33,504 nt of DNA from a virus. Positions 1 through 6,630 of this stretch are shown here, piece after piece. The stretch spans positions 1 through 33,504 of the IMG/VR virus record IMGVR_UViG_3300025168_014165. One strand, written 5' to 3'. Made by a program: the position numbers and the translations under genes. The stretch's first letter is position 1. Each line of letters starts with the position of its first letter. Below the pieces are notes generated by a model. It was not told the origin of the DNA. It saw nothing but the letters and a program-made list of their open reading frames with translations, and made no database searches.

Positions 1-837
1 TACATAATCTGAATGAGCTTGAACTCTGATAGTTTTATCTTCTTGTTCATCTCGTCTACTCTCTGAATAGTGAGTTACAGGTTTGATATCACCCCAAGTA
101 GATAGCGCCATCTCAAGTGCTTCTTGTTCCGACATACCACCGGTACAGAACTGATGGTGATGGTAGTCAAATACAATAGGAATACCAATCTTCTTGTAAA
201 TACCATAGTATAAATCTTTCACCGAATACATACTAGCTTTGTCATCGTTTTCCAATGTCAATCTACTACGAACACTTTCTGGTAGTCTTGGAAAGTTCTT
301 GACAAATCGTTTCATACTAGCTTCTTTGTCTCCATAAGCACCACCCAAGTGAATGTTAATTTTGTTGTAAGGTGTCCTACTCAATCCCATCATATCAAAC
401 TCGTCACCATGTATAGTCAAGTCTTTAATACAATTATCAACCACATGGTCTTTTGGTGATACCAATACATTGTAAGGACCTGGATGTGAAGTCAATCTAA
501 CATTATGAGTCTTAGCCATAGTACCAGCAGAATGAAACCATTGTCGGATTTCATCAATATCTTTTAGGTCTTCCCAATCATACTCCGTTTTCCAAGGAGC
601 TAGTCCACTACTCATACGATAGAAATCGTATCCGTTAAGAACATTCCAACTGATAATACCATTTAAGTCTTTCACATTTTTTAGTGTAAGTTCACTAGCA
701 TAATCCAAACCCTTTGACTCAAAGGTTCTCTTAATCATAGTACGACCTGTGGTAATAGGTTCTACACCTTTCTCTTTACCACCATATTTTTGTGGATAAC
801 ATAACTGCATATTGATACAAGCATAACCCATGTTCAT
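1..837 (-). CDS. uvdE: UV damage endonuclease UvdE (3' end cut by window)
   Basis: Family role: Mn-dependent TIM-barrel endonuclease that nicks DNA 5' to UV photoproducts and starts alternative excision repair. The 279 visible codons run off the window edge, so the C-terminus is missing. Seen in the translation: GYACIN near residue 4; SHPGPYNVL at 117-125 (metal ligand His118); NIHLGGAYGDKEA at 161-173; RLTLENDD at 192-199; FDYHHH at 223-228; HYSESR at 256-261; and AHSDYV at the cut end. These are the conserved blocks of the family in the right order. The ATG at 837 lies just after the stop of the upstream gene, with GGAG 9 nt ahead. It is probably co-transcribed with the MazG-like gene from the promoter near 1407-1435. 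Repair would help a phage exposed to sunlight, which is inference. Confidence 0.95.
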   Translation of the reverse strand, partial: MNMGYACINMQLCYPQKYGGKEKGVEPITTGRTMIKRTFESKGLDYASELTLKNVKDLNGIISWNVLNGYDFYRMSSGLAPWKTEYDWEDLKDIDEIRQWFHSAGTMAKTHNVRLTSHPGPYNVLVSPKDHVVDNCIKDLTIHGDEFDMMGLSRTPYNKINIHLGGAYGDKEASMKRFVKNFPRLPESVRSRLTLENDDKASMYSVKDLYYGIYKKIGIPIVFDYHHHQFCTGGMSEQEALEMALSTWGDIKPVTHYSESRRDEQEDKTIRVQAHSDYV

Positions 838-840
838 ACT

Positions 841-1026
841 CTAGTTCTCCCAAATTCTAGCTAGTCTACGAACAAATCCAAGTGTAGCACCAAACCCAAA
901 GGCTATTCCAGCTACTTGAAAGTTCTCCAAGTATAATGCTGAAGATGAAATCATATATGTTGAAAATCTAATCACACCATATATTGAAAAGTTACCACTT
1001 GCTTCTATAAAAGCTTTTCTAGTCAT
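841..1026 (-). CDS. Small hydrophobic protein, unknown
   Basis: 61 residues, not recognised. It carries two weakly hydrophobic stretches (about residues 14-33 and 36-52, the latter AGIAFGFGATLGF) followed by a basic RRLAR near the C-terminus, so it may associate with the membrane. Its ATG overlaps the TGA of the MazG-like gene (ATGA) and its stop lies 3 nt before the uvdE start. That placement in a translationally coupled set is the main support for it being real. No function is proposed. Confidence 0.6.
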   Translation of the reverse strand: MTRKAFIEASGNFSIYGVIRFSTYMISSSALYLENFQVAGIAFGFGATLGFVRRLARIWEN

Positions 1027-1400
1027 ATTAAGTTACTCCATTTTTTTAGTTTTTTAAGTTTTATTTCTTTACGTTTATCTAAGTCTTCTTGGTTAAGTAA
1101 ACCTCGTTTTATCATTAAGTCTATCATCACCAATACATCACCAGCTTCTTCTATTAATCTAGGATGATTTTCATAATTCTCACATCGGATAGCTTTGGAA
1201 CAAGCTTCTATTAACTCACCACATTCTTCCATTGTAATAACCATTAGTTCTGTATTGTAATCTAATTTTTTATTTATACTCATATCATTCTCTTTCTTAC
1301 CATAGATTTTATCCCATCTATCTGCCCATTCGGTTGGGGATATTTCTTGTCTTGGTTTATCACCCTTACCGGCGTTAGAATATTTTGGTGTCTTACTCAT
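1023..1400 (-). CDS. MazG-like nucleotide pyrophosphohydrolase
   Basis: 125 residues. The all-alpha NTP pyrophosphohydrolase signature is present as EECGE (58-62) and EEAGD (84-88), giving the ExxE...ExxD metal site (E59, E62, E85, D88). The family hydrolyses (d)NTPs to NMP and pyrophosphate, and phage versions are thought to tune nucleotide pools. Residues 8-37 are an extra N-terminal part with GKGDKPR and WDKIYGKK, which resembles free-standing short phage proteins, so this may be a fusion. An internal Met40 precedes the MazG part and could be a second start. The ATG at 1400 is only 6 nt from a -10-like box, so no Shine-Dalgarno site fits in the transcript. It leads the operon to uvdE. Confidence 0.85.
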   Translation of the reverse strand: MSKTPKYSNAGKGDKPRQEISPTEWADRWDKIYGKKENDMSINKKLDYNTELMVITMEECGELIEACSKAIRCENYENHPRLIEEAGDVLVMIDLMIKRGLLNQEDLDKRKEIKLKKLKKWSNLI

Positions 1401-1435
1401 TGATATAATTTACCACGGAATATTATAAAAGTCAA
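1401..1435 (-). promoter_or_regulatory. Sigma70-type promoter for mazG-like/uvdE operon
   Basis: On the minus strand CTTGACT (TTGACT at 1430-1435) is followed after exactly 17 nt by TAAATT (1407-1412), preceded by GG. Six nt (ATATCA) then lead straight into the ATG at 1400. The motif fits the 39-nt gap right after the upstream TAA. The same layout recurs near 2347-2375 and 26598-26626. A start site about 7 nt past the -10 would fall on the start codon. Confidence 0.75.
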
Positions 1436-1439
1436 GCGT

Positions 1440-1697
1440 TTATATAACACTTTTTATATTTTCAATATCCTCGGTTACTTCTTGTAATGTAAATGGACAC
1501 ACCCCACATTCAGGTTGATCTTCCCAACAATGCCAATGTGTTTGTGGTAAATCATGACAATCGTCATCAAAATCAGCACATATGTGATCAGGTATTACTT
1601 TATCATCTATTGGTGAATATGTTTTGTTTTTTACCCACCCATATGATGTTACAAAACCTTTCATTACTTTTAAATCATTTGTATCTATTTTATTCAT
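1440..1697 (-). CDS. Cys/His-rich small protein, unknown
   Basis: 85 residues from the ATG at 1697, chosen because it forms an ATGA overlap with the deformylase stop. An ATG four codons upstream (1709) is possible. Not recognised. The second half concentrates metal-ligand-type residues: C40, C47, H48, H54, H56, C57, C64 and C67, ending in CxDQPECGVCP-like spacing, so a zinc site or small Fe-S site is plausible. It is acidic (DFDDDCHD). It is encoded directly after def and probably coupled to it, which suggests but does not show a shared role. Confidence 0.65.
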   Translation of the reverse strand: MNKIDTNDLKVMKGFVTSYGWVKNKTYSPIDDKVIPDHICADFDDDCHDLPQTHWHCWEDQPECGVCPFTLQEVTEDIENIKSVI

Positions 1698-2320
1698 TTC
1701 AATATCCATCCCTCTTTTATAAGTTTTTCTGCTTTCTTGTATTTAAGAACTTTAACAGCATCACCTCTTTTAATTGTAACCAGATTATTTCTACCTATCT
1801 TTCTTTCAACTCTGATAGTAGTATCAACCACCCTATCTAATATTCTCATACCATTTAGGTGGTCAATCTCATGTTGGATACATACTGCTTCTAAGATTCT
1901 AAGTTCTTTACCTTGTGTTTTTTTATCCATTTCCCAAGAGCCCATACCATCTTCACCCTTATCAGCACCACTAAAATACCAATGGCTTTCTTCTTGTGCT
2001 GTGGATATAATTATATCTCTGTATCGTTTGGTATGACAACCTTTACCTGGATAGGATAGGCAACCTTCGTAAAAAGGTATCTCTACTTCTTTAGATATGA
2101 TTTTAGGATTGATAAGAATGAGTGGTTCTCTAACATTAAGAACAGCCACTTGGGCATCAATTCCCACTTGATTAGCCGCCAACCCAATCCCGTCTTTTCT
2201 TTCGTTAAGTATCTGAAATAATTCTGTGGCAATCTTGAGTCCTTCTTCAATCGAAACCTCTCTTAGTCGTTTTTGTATTAGTGGATTATCGTGCTTGTAA
2301 CAATCAATTATTGTTTTCAA
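1694..2320 (-). CDS. def: Peptide deformylase
   Basis: 208 residues; removes the formyl group from N-terminal Met of new proteins. All three family motifs are visible: GIGLAANQ (44-51), EGCLS (85-89, Cys87 metal ligand) and QHEIDH (149-154, His150 and His154 ligands, Glu151 catalytic). Phage deformylases are often short. This one is longer, with an insertion at about 109-138 (FSGADKGEDGMGSW region) and a 45-residue C-terminal extension after LNG (ending KAEKLIKEGWILK). The start codon is TTG at 2320, supported by AAGGAG 7 nt upstream. It has its own promoter at 2347-2375. Marine phage deformylases are proposed to favour turnover of photosystem or phage proteins, but nothing here specifies the target. 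Confidence 0.95.
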   Translation of the reverse strand: MKTIIDCYKHDNPLIQKRLREVSIEEGLKIATELFQILNERKDGIGLAANQVGIDAQVAVLNVREPLILINPKIISKEVEIPFYEGCLSYPGKGCHTKRYRDIIISTAQEESHWYFSGADKGEDGMGSWEMDKKTQGKELRILEAVCIQHEIDHLNGMRILDRVVDTTIRVERKIGRNNLVTIKRGDAVKVLKYKKAEKLIKEGWILK

Positions 2321-2346
2321 TATAAAACTCCTTTTTCATTGTAAGT

Positions 2347-2375
2347 AATTTACAACAAAAAAGAGTTAATGTCAA
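2347..2375 (-). promoter_or_regulatory. Sigma70-type promoter for def
   Basis: TTGACA (2370-2375) and TAAATT (2347-2352) are separated by 17 nt, with C before the -35 and G before the -10. The -35 box overlaps the TGA of the upstream gene. Unlike the two sister promoters, it leaves room for a leader with AAGGAG before the TTG start at 2320. Confidence 0.75.
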
Positions 2376-2542
2376 GCAATTAATTTAAGAATATGTGTTG
2401 GAATGATAAAGATAGCACCTGTACCACTTTTTACTTTACTTAGTCCGTTACCCTCTTCTTCGATTGTAACTTTCTCTTCTCGGTGAAGAGTACCTTTGTC
2501 ATTGTAAAAATCTTTTATCAATATAGCGTTTTGTTTTTTCAT
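2372..2542 (-). CDS. Small protein, unknown
   Basis: 56 residues. The open frame extends 20 codons further upstream to 2602, but the ATG at 2542 overlaps the stop of the HNH-like gene (ATGA) and is preferred. The sequence starts MKKQNAILIKDFYND and ends with hydrophobic IFIIPTHILKLI, consistent with a small beta-rich fold. No family recognised. It is the last gene before the def promoter; its stop codon forms part of the -35 box. Confidence 0.6.
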   Translation of the reverse strand: MKKQNAILIKDFYNDKGTLHREEKVTIEEEGNGLSKVKSGTGAIFIIPTHILKLIA

Positions 2543-3045
2543 TTGTAAAACCTTTCTGCTGAAGGCATATGTCCGTTGTACGATAAGTAGCAGTTTGGGC
2601 ATAATAACCTAATGTTATCTAAGTGGTTGTTAGTTACATTACCATCAACATAATCTAACCGAAGAGCAACTGATTCTTTGTTCATTACAATTTCGTTGTA
2701 ACCACAAGAACTACATTCTTCTTCTACCCACTTTTCTTTTATTAATCTTTTCTTGATGTATGATGGTCGCATACGGTAAGTCTTAGAACCATCTAAGATT
2801 TCATCAAGTGGCTTACTCCACTTACCATATCCCTTCTTAATTCCAACACCTGATTGATTCAGATGTTTTTCAAAGACACCATATAACCTAGCATACTTAC
2901 GGTAAGTTAGATAGTTAACTCCTAACCACCTAGCTGCTGCCATGTTTGATTTGGTCTGAGATTGAGCATCTTCAATCATCTTTTTAGTTAAGACTAATCT
3001 CTGACCTTTGATTCGTATAGGTTTTTGAAATCTACGACTTGACAT
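2539..3045 (-). CDS. HNH-like DNA-binding protein with altered catalytic site
   Basis: 168 residues from the ATG at 3045 (AAGAGA 8 nt upstream; an ATG at 3054 is the alternative). The N-terminal part (about 30-55, MAAARWLGVNYLTYRKYAR) looks like a helix-turn-helix of the type seen in phage HNH proteins. The C-terminal part has the zinc pairs CSSC (111-114) and CPNC (149-152) around LDYVDGN...NNHLDN. In active members the second position of this block is His (LDHxxG); here it is Tyr132, and the residue after the last CxxC is Tyr153 instead of His. The fold is likely kept, while nuclease activity is doubtful. Confidence 0.8.
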   Translation of the reverse strand: MSSRRFQKPIRIKGQRLVLTKKMIEDAQSQTKSNMAAARWLGVNYLTYRKYARLYGVFEKHLNQSGVGIKKGYGKWSKPLDEILDGSKTYRMRPSYIKKRLIKEKWVEEECSSCGYNEIVMNKESVALRLDYVDGNVTNNHLDNIRLLCPNCYLSYNGHMPSAERFYK

Positions 3046-3253
3046 ATATCTCATCTCTTGGTTTCAACTGAATTTCTTTTCTTTCAGAGATGTCAAAAGC
3101 AACACCATCTTTTACTTTACGAAAAGACTTAGCTTTATTATCTGGTCTTAATCTAAATACTTCGCCGATATTTACATCACCAAAATAATCTTTATCAAAA
3201 TCACTACCAACTGCCGGTGGAGCATATCTATCTTTAGCGTGATCGTTTGCCAT
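3032..3253 (-). CDS. Small protein, unknown
   Basis: 73 residues, charged (many Asp and Lys), no membrane segment or known motif. The start ATG at 3253 overlaps the preceding TAA as TAATG, with GGAG 7 nt upstream, which supports expression by coupling. The C-terminal half (GVAFDISERKEIQLKPRDEIYVKS) looks beta-rich. It ends inside the beginning of the HNH-like gene. No function proposed. Confidence 0.6.
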   Translation of the reverse strand: MANDHAKDRYAPPAVGSDFDKDYFGDVNIGEVFRLRPDNKAKSFRKVKDGVAFDISERKEIQLKPRDEIYVKS

Positions 3254-3465
3254 TATTCTACTCCTACTGATTCTTCTAATATTTTAATTTTTTCAACAAT
3301 AAACTCAAAGTTTTCTTGTATTAAATTAAAAGGAATAGTTTCTTTGTAACTTACTTTAGCAGCAATATTTTTTTCATACAAAGGTTTATTTAATTTATCA
3401 TAAGCATTATCCATAGCAGCTCTTATTTTTCTTAGCTCTGCTAATGCTTCATTATCTATCTTCAT
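3253..3465 (-). CDS. Small helical protein, unknown
   Basis: 70 residues. The frame is open to 3549, but the ATG at 3465 has GGAG 6 nt upstream and reduces overlap with the previous gene to 14 nt, so this start is preferred. The sequence is mostly helical and charged (EALAELRKIRAAMDNAYDKL, then FEFIVEKIKILEESVG). A coiled-coil or dimerising role is possible. Not recognised. Confidence 0.6.
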   Translation of the reverse strand: MKIDNEALAELRKIRAAMDNAYDKLNKPLYEKNIAAKVSYKETIPFNLIQENFEFIVEKIKILEESVGVE

Positions 3466-3694
3466 GTTTAACTCCAAAGTTAATTTCTGTTTGTTTTTTG
3501 TTTCTATTTTTGTTTTGTTCTTTTTGAAAAGGATCTGGTTTAATCTCACTAATATATGAAGTAAGAAAAGAACTTATATCTTGACTTATATTTTCCAATT
3601 CATTGAATGCTAACTTTCTGACAAATAGTTTTTCTTCTTTATCTACTATGGTTGTCATTAAGTTACTAATATATAGACCTAGTTTGTTTTCCAT
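3452..3694 (-). CDS. Small charged protein, unknown
   Basis: 80 residues, first gene after the sugar block, separated from it by 18 nt. An AAGAGG lies about 8 nt before the ATG at 3694. The N-terminal 55 residues look helical; the C-terminal 25 residues are Lys, Asn and Gln rich (FQKEQNKNRNKKQTE) and probably disordered. No known motif. Confidence 0.55.
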   Translation of the reverse strand: MENKLGLYISNLMTTIVDKEEKLFVRKLAFNELENISQDISSFLTSYISEIKPDPFQKEQNKNRNKKQTEINFGVKHEDR

Positions 3695-3712
3695 TATAAC
3701 CTCTTATTACAC

Positions 3713-4945
3713 TTATAAATATAAATTACTCTTACAAACAATCAACTTATCTTCATATGTTTGTAAAGAATTTATATATAATTTAAAAATATCGAACTCC
3801 ATCTCACCGACTTCACCACTATCTTGTAGCATTTTAGCTAGATTTACTATTATCTGAAAGTTCTCGTTGTTTAGTTTCCCACAATCAAACTCAACTAAAA
3901 TGTCATGAGACTTAGTTACATCAGCATTACCATACATTTTTATTTTTTCATCTAAATTAAACTGAGTATTTGGTTGTTCTTCTCGTTGATATTCAGCTGA
4001 ATACTTTCCTACTGAACCATAATCCAAATATATTTTACTACACCAAGGTTCTAATTCATATAGAAGTTGTTTGTTACAATTAAGAGCTTTGAAAGCAATA
4101 TCATATTTAGGTGGAACTATCGGTTTAAGATAAGCATCATGTTGAACCATGTGTCCCCACTTACGAATAAAGTTTCTTGTACTCTTTAGATTCTGAGCTA
4201 ACCACTCTGATGATTCTCTCCCATTCATAAAGACTTGACCTGCTGGATTCCTCATAGCCCCATCCTTAAATCTACTACCTCTACAAGTCATATGATATAC
4301 GAAACCTTGAAATGTTTGTATGGTTCTGTAACCAGCCAACTGAAATCTGTTGAATATATCAGAGTCTTCTTTAGATTGTGGAGCATACAACGGGTCGTGC
4401 CCACCAATCTTTTGAAAATCTTTCTTATGTATAGCCCACGGAGCAAAGATACCTCGTGTATACTTTTCTGTTCTTTCTTCACTCAACCAACTCAGTAATC
4501 CTTGTTCGTCAAACTCTTCTGGTTCTATACCAAAGTCTAACAATACCTTTTCAGGACCATCGGGATGTAGTGGTGGTTCTATTCTTGTAGCAGATACAAC
4601 ACTACCTTCGGTTAACCTACCTAATACAGCTTCGTCCATACCAGGACACGCATACATATCAGCATGATATATCATCACGATATCACTTGTAGCATATTCA
4701 TTTACTAATGTATCGTAAAGTATAGTATGACCTAAACGAGTTGGTCCTTCGTTACGATGTATCTTTACATTCGGGTCTTTTTTAGCAATTTCTTGCATCC
4801 ATTCCCAAGTTCCATCGTCTGAGAAATCATCAGCCCAACATATCTCATGCCTGTATCCTAAGTTTTTTCTGATACTATTGTAAGACCATTTAAGATACTT
4901 TAGGTTGTTTCTACTTGGTTGTATAAAACTTATTATTTTATTCAT
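3713..4945 (-). CDS. GT2-like glycosyltransferase with extra C-terminal domain
   Basis: 410 residues. The first about 270 form a GT-A glycosyltransferase: a start of the MNKIISFIQPSRN type, ADDFSDDGTWEW (38-49) for nucleotide binding, IYHADMY (92-98) with the DxD-like HAD at 94-96 for the metal-bound sugar nucleotide, then a region with Trp and Asp-rich WAIHKKDFQKIGGHDPLY resembling the acceptor side of family 2. The remaining about 130 residues have no recognised motif. Activated-sugar transfer to an unknown acceptor is inferred. It is the last gene of the sugar block and overlaps the preceding gene by 8 nt. Confidence 0.85.
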   Translation of the reverse strand: MNKIISFIQPSRNNLKYLKWSYNSIRKNLGYRHEICWADDFSDDGTWEWMQEIAKKDPNVKIHRNEGPTRLGHTILYDTLVNEYATSDIVMIYHADMYACPGMDEAVLGRLTEGSVVSATRIEPPLHPDGPEKVLLDFGIEPEEFDEQGLLSWLSEERTEKYTRGIFAPWAIHKKDFQKIGGHDPLYAPQSKEDSDIFNRFQLAGYRTIQTFQGFVYHMTCRGSRFKDGAMRNPAGQVFMNGRESSEWLAQNLKSTRNFIRKWGHMVQHDAYLKPIVPPKYDIAFKALNCNKQLLYELEPWCSKIYLDYGSVGKYSAEYQREEQPNTQFNLDEKIKMYGNADVTKSHDILVEFDCGKLNNENFQIIVNLAKMLQDSGEVGEMEFDIFKLYINSLQTYEDKLIVCKSNLYL

Positions 4946-5915
4946 TAAATACCTCTTTTATTTTTTTTGTAAGTTCCGTATAATCCCTATAACCTCTTTC
5001 CTCTATGTCGCTGACTGGATCTAATATTGGATAAAAGTCGTGATTTGACATTTTCGTGTAATAGTTATCTTCTCCAAAATAATCATCTCTTTTACACTCG
5101 GTGCCAGTATTAAAATATGATATGTTTGGGACACCAAACATACTACACAATAAACCTCCACCACCACCCATAGATATAAATCCATCAACGGATGATAATA
5201 TTTGCAACTGAATTTTATTGTAATTATTAGTATCAGTAGGTAACTTATAACCAGATGAAATTATCAAATCATCCATTAAAGTTACATTATCATAATATTC
5301 TGTTAACTGATAATCTGTCATACGACCAATACCATCTACATCAGAGACTATGTCGGTGTAACCATTAATTAAAGCAGATGTTTCATTTTGGTCTAAAGCA
5401 AATTCATTATTTTTTGGTCTTTTGTATATAATATTGTATCCATTTTCAGTTAAATAATTAAATGTCTCATTTAAAAATGGGATATCAAAATATCCCAAAG
5501 GTCTTTTTCCATGTTCAAAATTATACCTATTAGACATAAAAATAGTAGGCTTATCGGTTTTAAACTTGTCTGTTAGATAAGTTTTTTTGTATGGTGGTAC
5601 AGACCACTTGCTGTAGTCCAATCTACCATTACAACTATTTTGCTCTTCAACTGTTAATTCACCATAGTCTTTACCAAATAAAGATAAAGCGTTGTGATGT
5701 ATCCAATTATTAGGTAAATTATCAAGACCAGCAGCTTTATTATCAATAGTTCTATAATCATATACTTCTTCAACATTATCACAAAAATAGTAAAATGGTT
5801 TCATACCCTTTACGGTTCTCACCCCCTCTAATTCACCCCTTTCATGTAACCAATAAGCATATGTTATGCCAAGTGTTAGTTCCAATCCAAATTCTGGATG
5901 CAAGTCAATTACCAT
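4938..5915 (-). CDS. Putative GT-B-type glycosyltransferase, paralogue of 24066-25052
   Basis: 325 residues. No named family is certain. Two blocks match the protein at 24066-25052: PEFGLEL near the N-terminus (7-13; GEFSYEL in the paralogue) and PTIFMSNR...HGKR (123-138; PTIFIMAR...HGKR). The C-terminal half has a Gly-rich loop SMGGGGGLLCSMFGVP (248-263), as expected for the sugar-nucleotide side of a GT-B fold, followed by a pattern like that in heptosyl- and fucosyltransferase-type enzymes. Soluble, no signal peptide. Function as a transferase is inferred from fold-like features and context. Confidence 0.6.
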   Translation of the reverse strand: MVIDLHPEFGLELTLGITYAYWLHERGELEGVRTVKGMKPFYYFCDNVEEVYDYRTIDNKAAGLDNLPNNWIHHNALSLFGKDYGELTVEEQNSCNGRLDYSKWSVPPYKKTYLTDKFKTDKPTIFMSNRYNFEHGKRPLGYFDIPFLNETFNYLTENGYNIIYKRPKNNEFALDQNETSALINGYTDIVSDVDGIGRMTDYQLTEYYDNVTLMDDLIISSGYKLPTDTNNYNKIQLQILSSVDGFISMGGGGGLLCSMFGVPNISYFNTGTECKRDDYFGEDNYYTKMSNHDFYPILDPVSDIEERGYRDYTELTKKIKEVFNE

Positions 5916-6630
5916 AATAAAATTCCTTTAATTCTATAATTTGATTTCTGATATCTTTAACTTTTATTGTGCCCTCAAGACACCTATTAGCAACGGCATC
6001 ATCATTTTTATGTATTTTTATTTTTTTATCAAAAACATCCTTTATTAGATTTAACAAGTCATATTTTGAAATGCATCTTGTGGATGGAATGTTAGTTAAA
6101 GAATACTCACCCCAACTTAAAATTATCTCGTGACATATCATAGACCATTGTAGAGTAGTTATGCCATTCCAATAATTTTCAGACCAACCATATACCTCGT
6201 TCTCACTATTCATAAACCACTCAAAAAGACTACTCTTTCCATTTAATTCAGGACCGAATATAGATGTTTTTATAATTTTAGTTGACTTACCAAAGGTTGT
6301 TATATAATTAGAAGCATTTTTTTTGGATACACCATACTCACTATTATCCATTTCAAAATCTGTACCTGAATGTATTATACGACATTTATTACAATTATTA
6401 TCTAACCATATTGGTAAATCCACATTAACTTCAAAGTTGTTTGTTTTTTGATGTATTGCACCAATACAATTAATTATGTAGTCACCATTGAAACTTAAAA
6501 TATTTCTAACAAAATCTTCATCAGACCATCTCGAATCACTGGTTAAAATTTCATAGTTAGTCTTTTCATTAAAGTATTTATAAACCATATGACCTAGCAT
6601 ACCTTTATGACCTAATATTAATATTTTCAT
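5905..6630 (-). CDS. RmlD-like SDR, NDP-4-keto-sugar reductase
   Basis: 241 residues, short for the RmlD family (about 290). The N-terminal Rossmann motif is GHKGMLG (7-13), a hallmark of dTDP-4-dehydrorhamnose reductase relatives, and YGVSK (99-103) gives the catalytic Tyr and Lys. Expected reaction: NADPH-dependent reduction of a 4-keto-6-deoxy sugar nucleotide. No rmlA, rmlB or rmlC is visible in the window, so the substrate is unknown; the 4,6-dehydratase-like SDRs nearby are candidate suppliers. It overlaps both neighbours (ATGA with the C-methyltransferase). Confidence 0.8.
   Translation of the reverse strand: MKILILGHKGMLGHMVYKYFNEKTNYEILTSDSRWSDEDFVRNILSFNGDYIINCIGAIHQKTNNFEVNVDLPIWLDNNCNKCRIIHSGTDFEMDNSEYGVSKKNASNYITTFGKSTKIIKTSIFGPELNGKSSLFEWFMNSENEVYGWSENYWNGITTLQWSMICHEIILSWGEYSLTNIPSTRCISKYDLLNLIKDVFDKKIKIHKNDDAVANRCLEGTIKVKDIRNQIIELKEFYYGN

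Noticed and set aside
392-420. TTGACT with 17 nt spacing to TGATAT inside uvdE
   Set aside because: The -10 matches the consensus poorly and the site is within coding sequence.
1493-1840. Plus-strand open frames (also at 1737, 3603, 4235, 7432, 8671, 10206, 10916, 11708, 12363, 12855, 13419, 14071, 15142, 23686, 25752, 26054, 28244, 31049, 32313)
   Set aside because: Each lies over a strongly supported minus-strand gene, has no known motif and reads as the antisense of that gene, with a composition biased to Ser, Ile, Leu and Tyr.
3714-3721. TATAAATA on the plus strand near the end of the GT2 gene
   Set aside because: It is the antisense of the last codons of the gene at 3713-4945 and would drive antisense RNA; no gene follows.
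4288-4482. Minus-strand 64-codon frame inside the GT2 gene
   Set aside because: Fully nested in another frame of a gene with clear motifs; no Shine-Dalgarno or family match.
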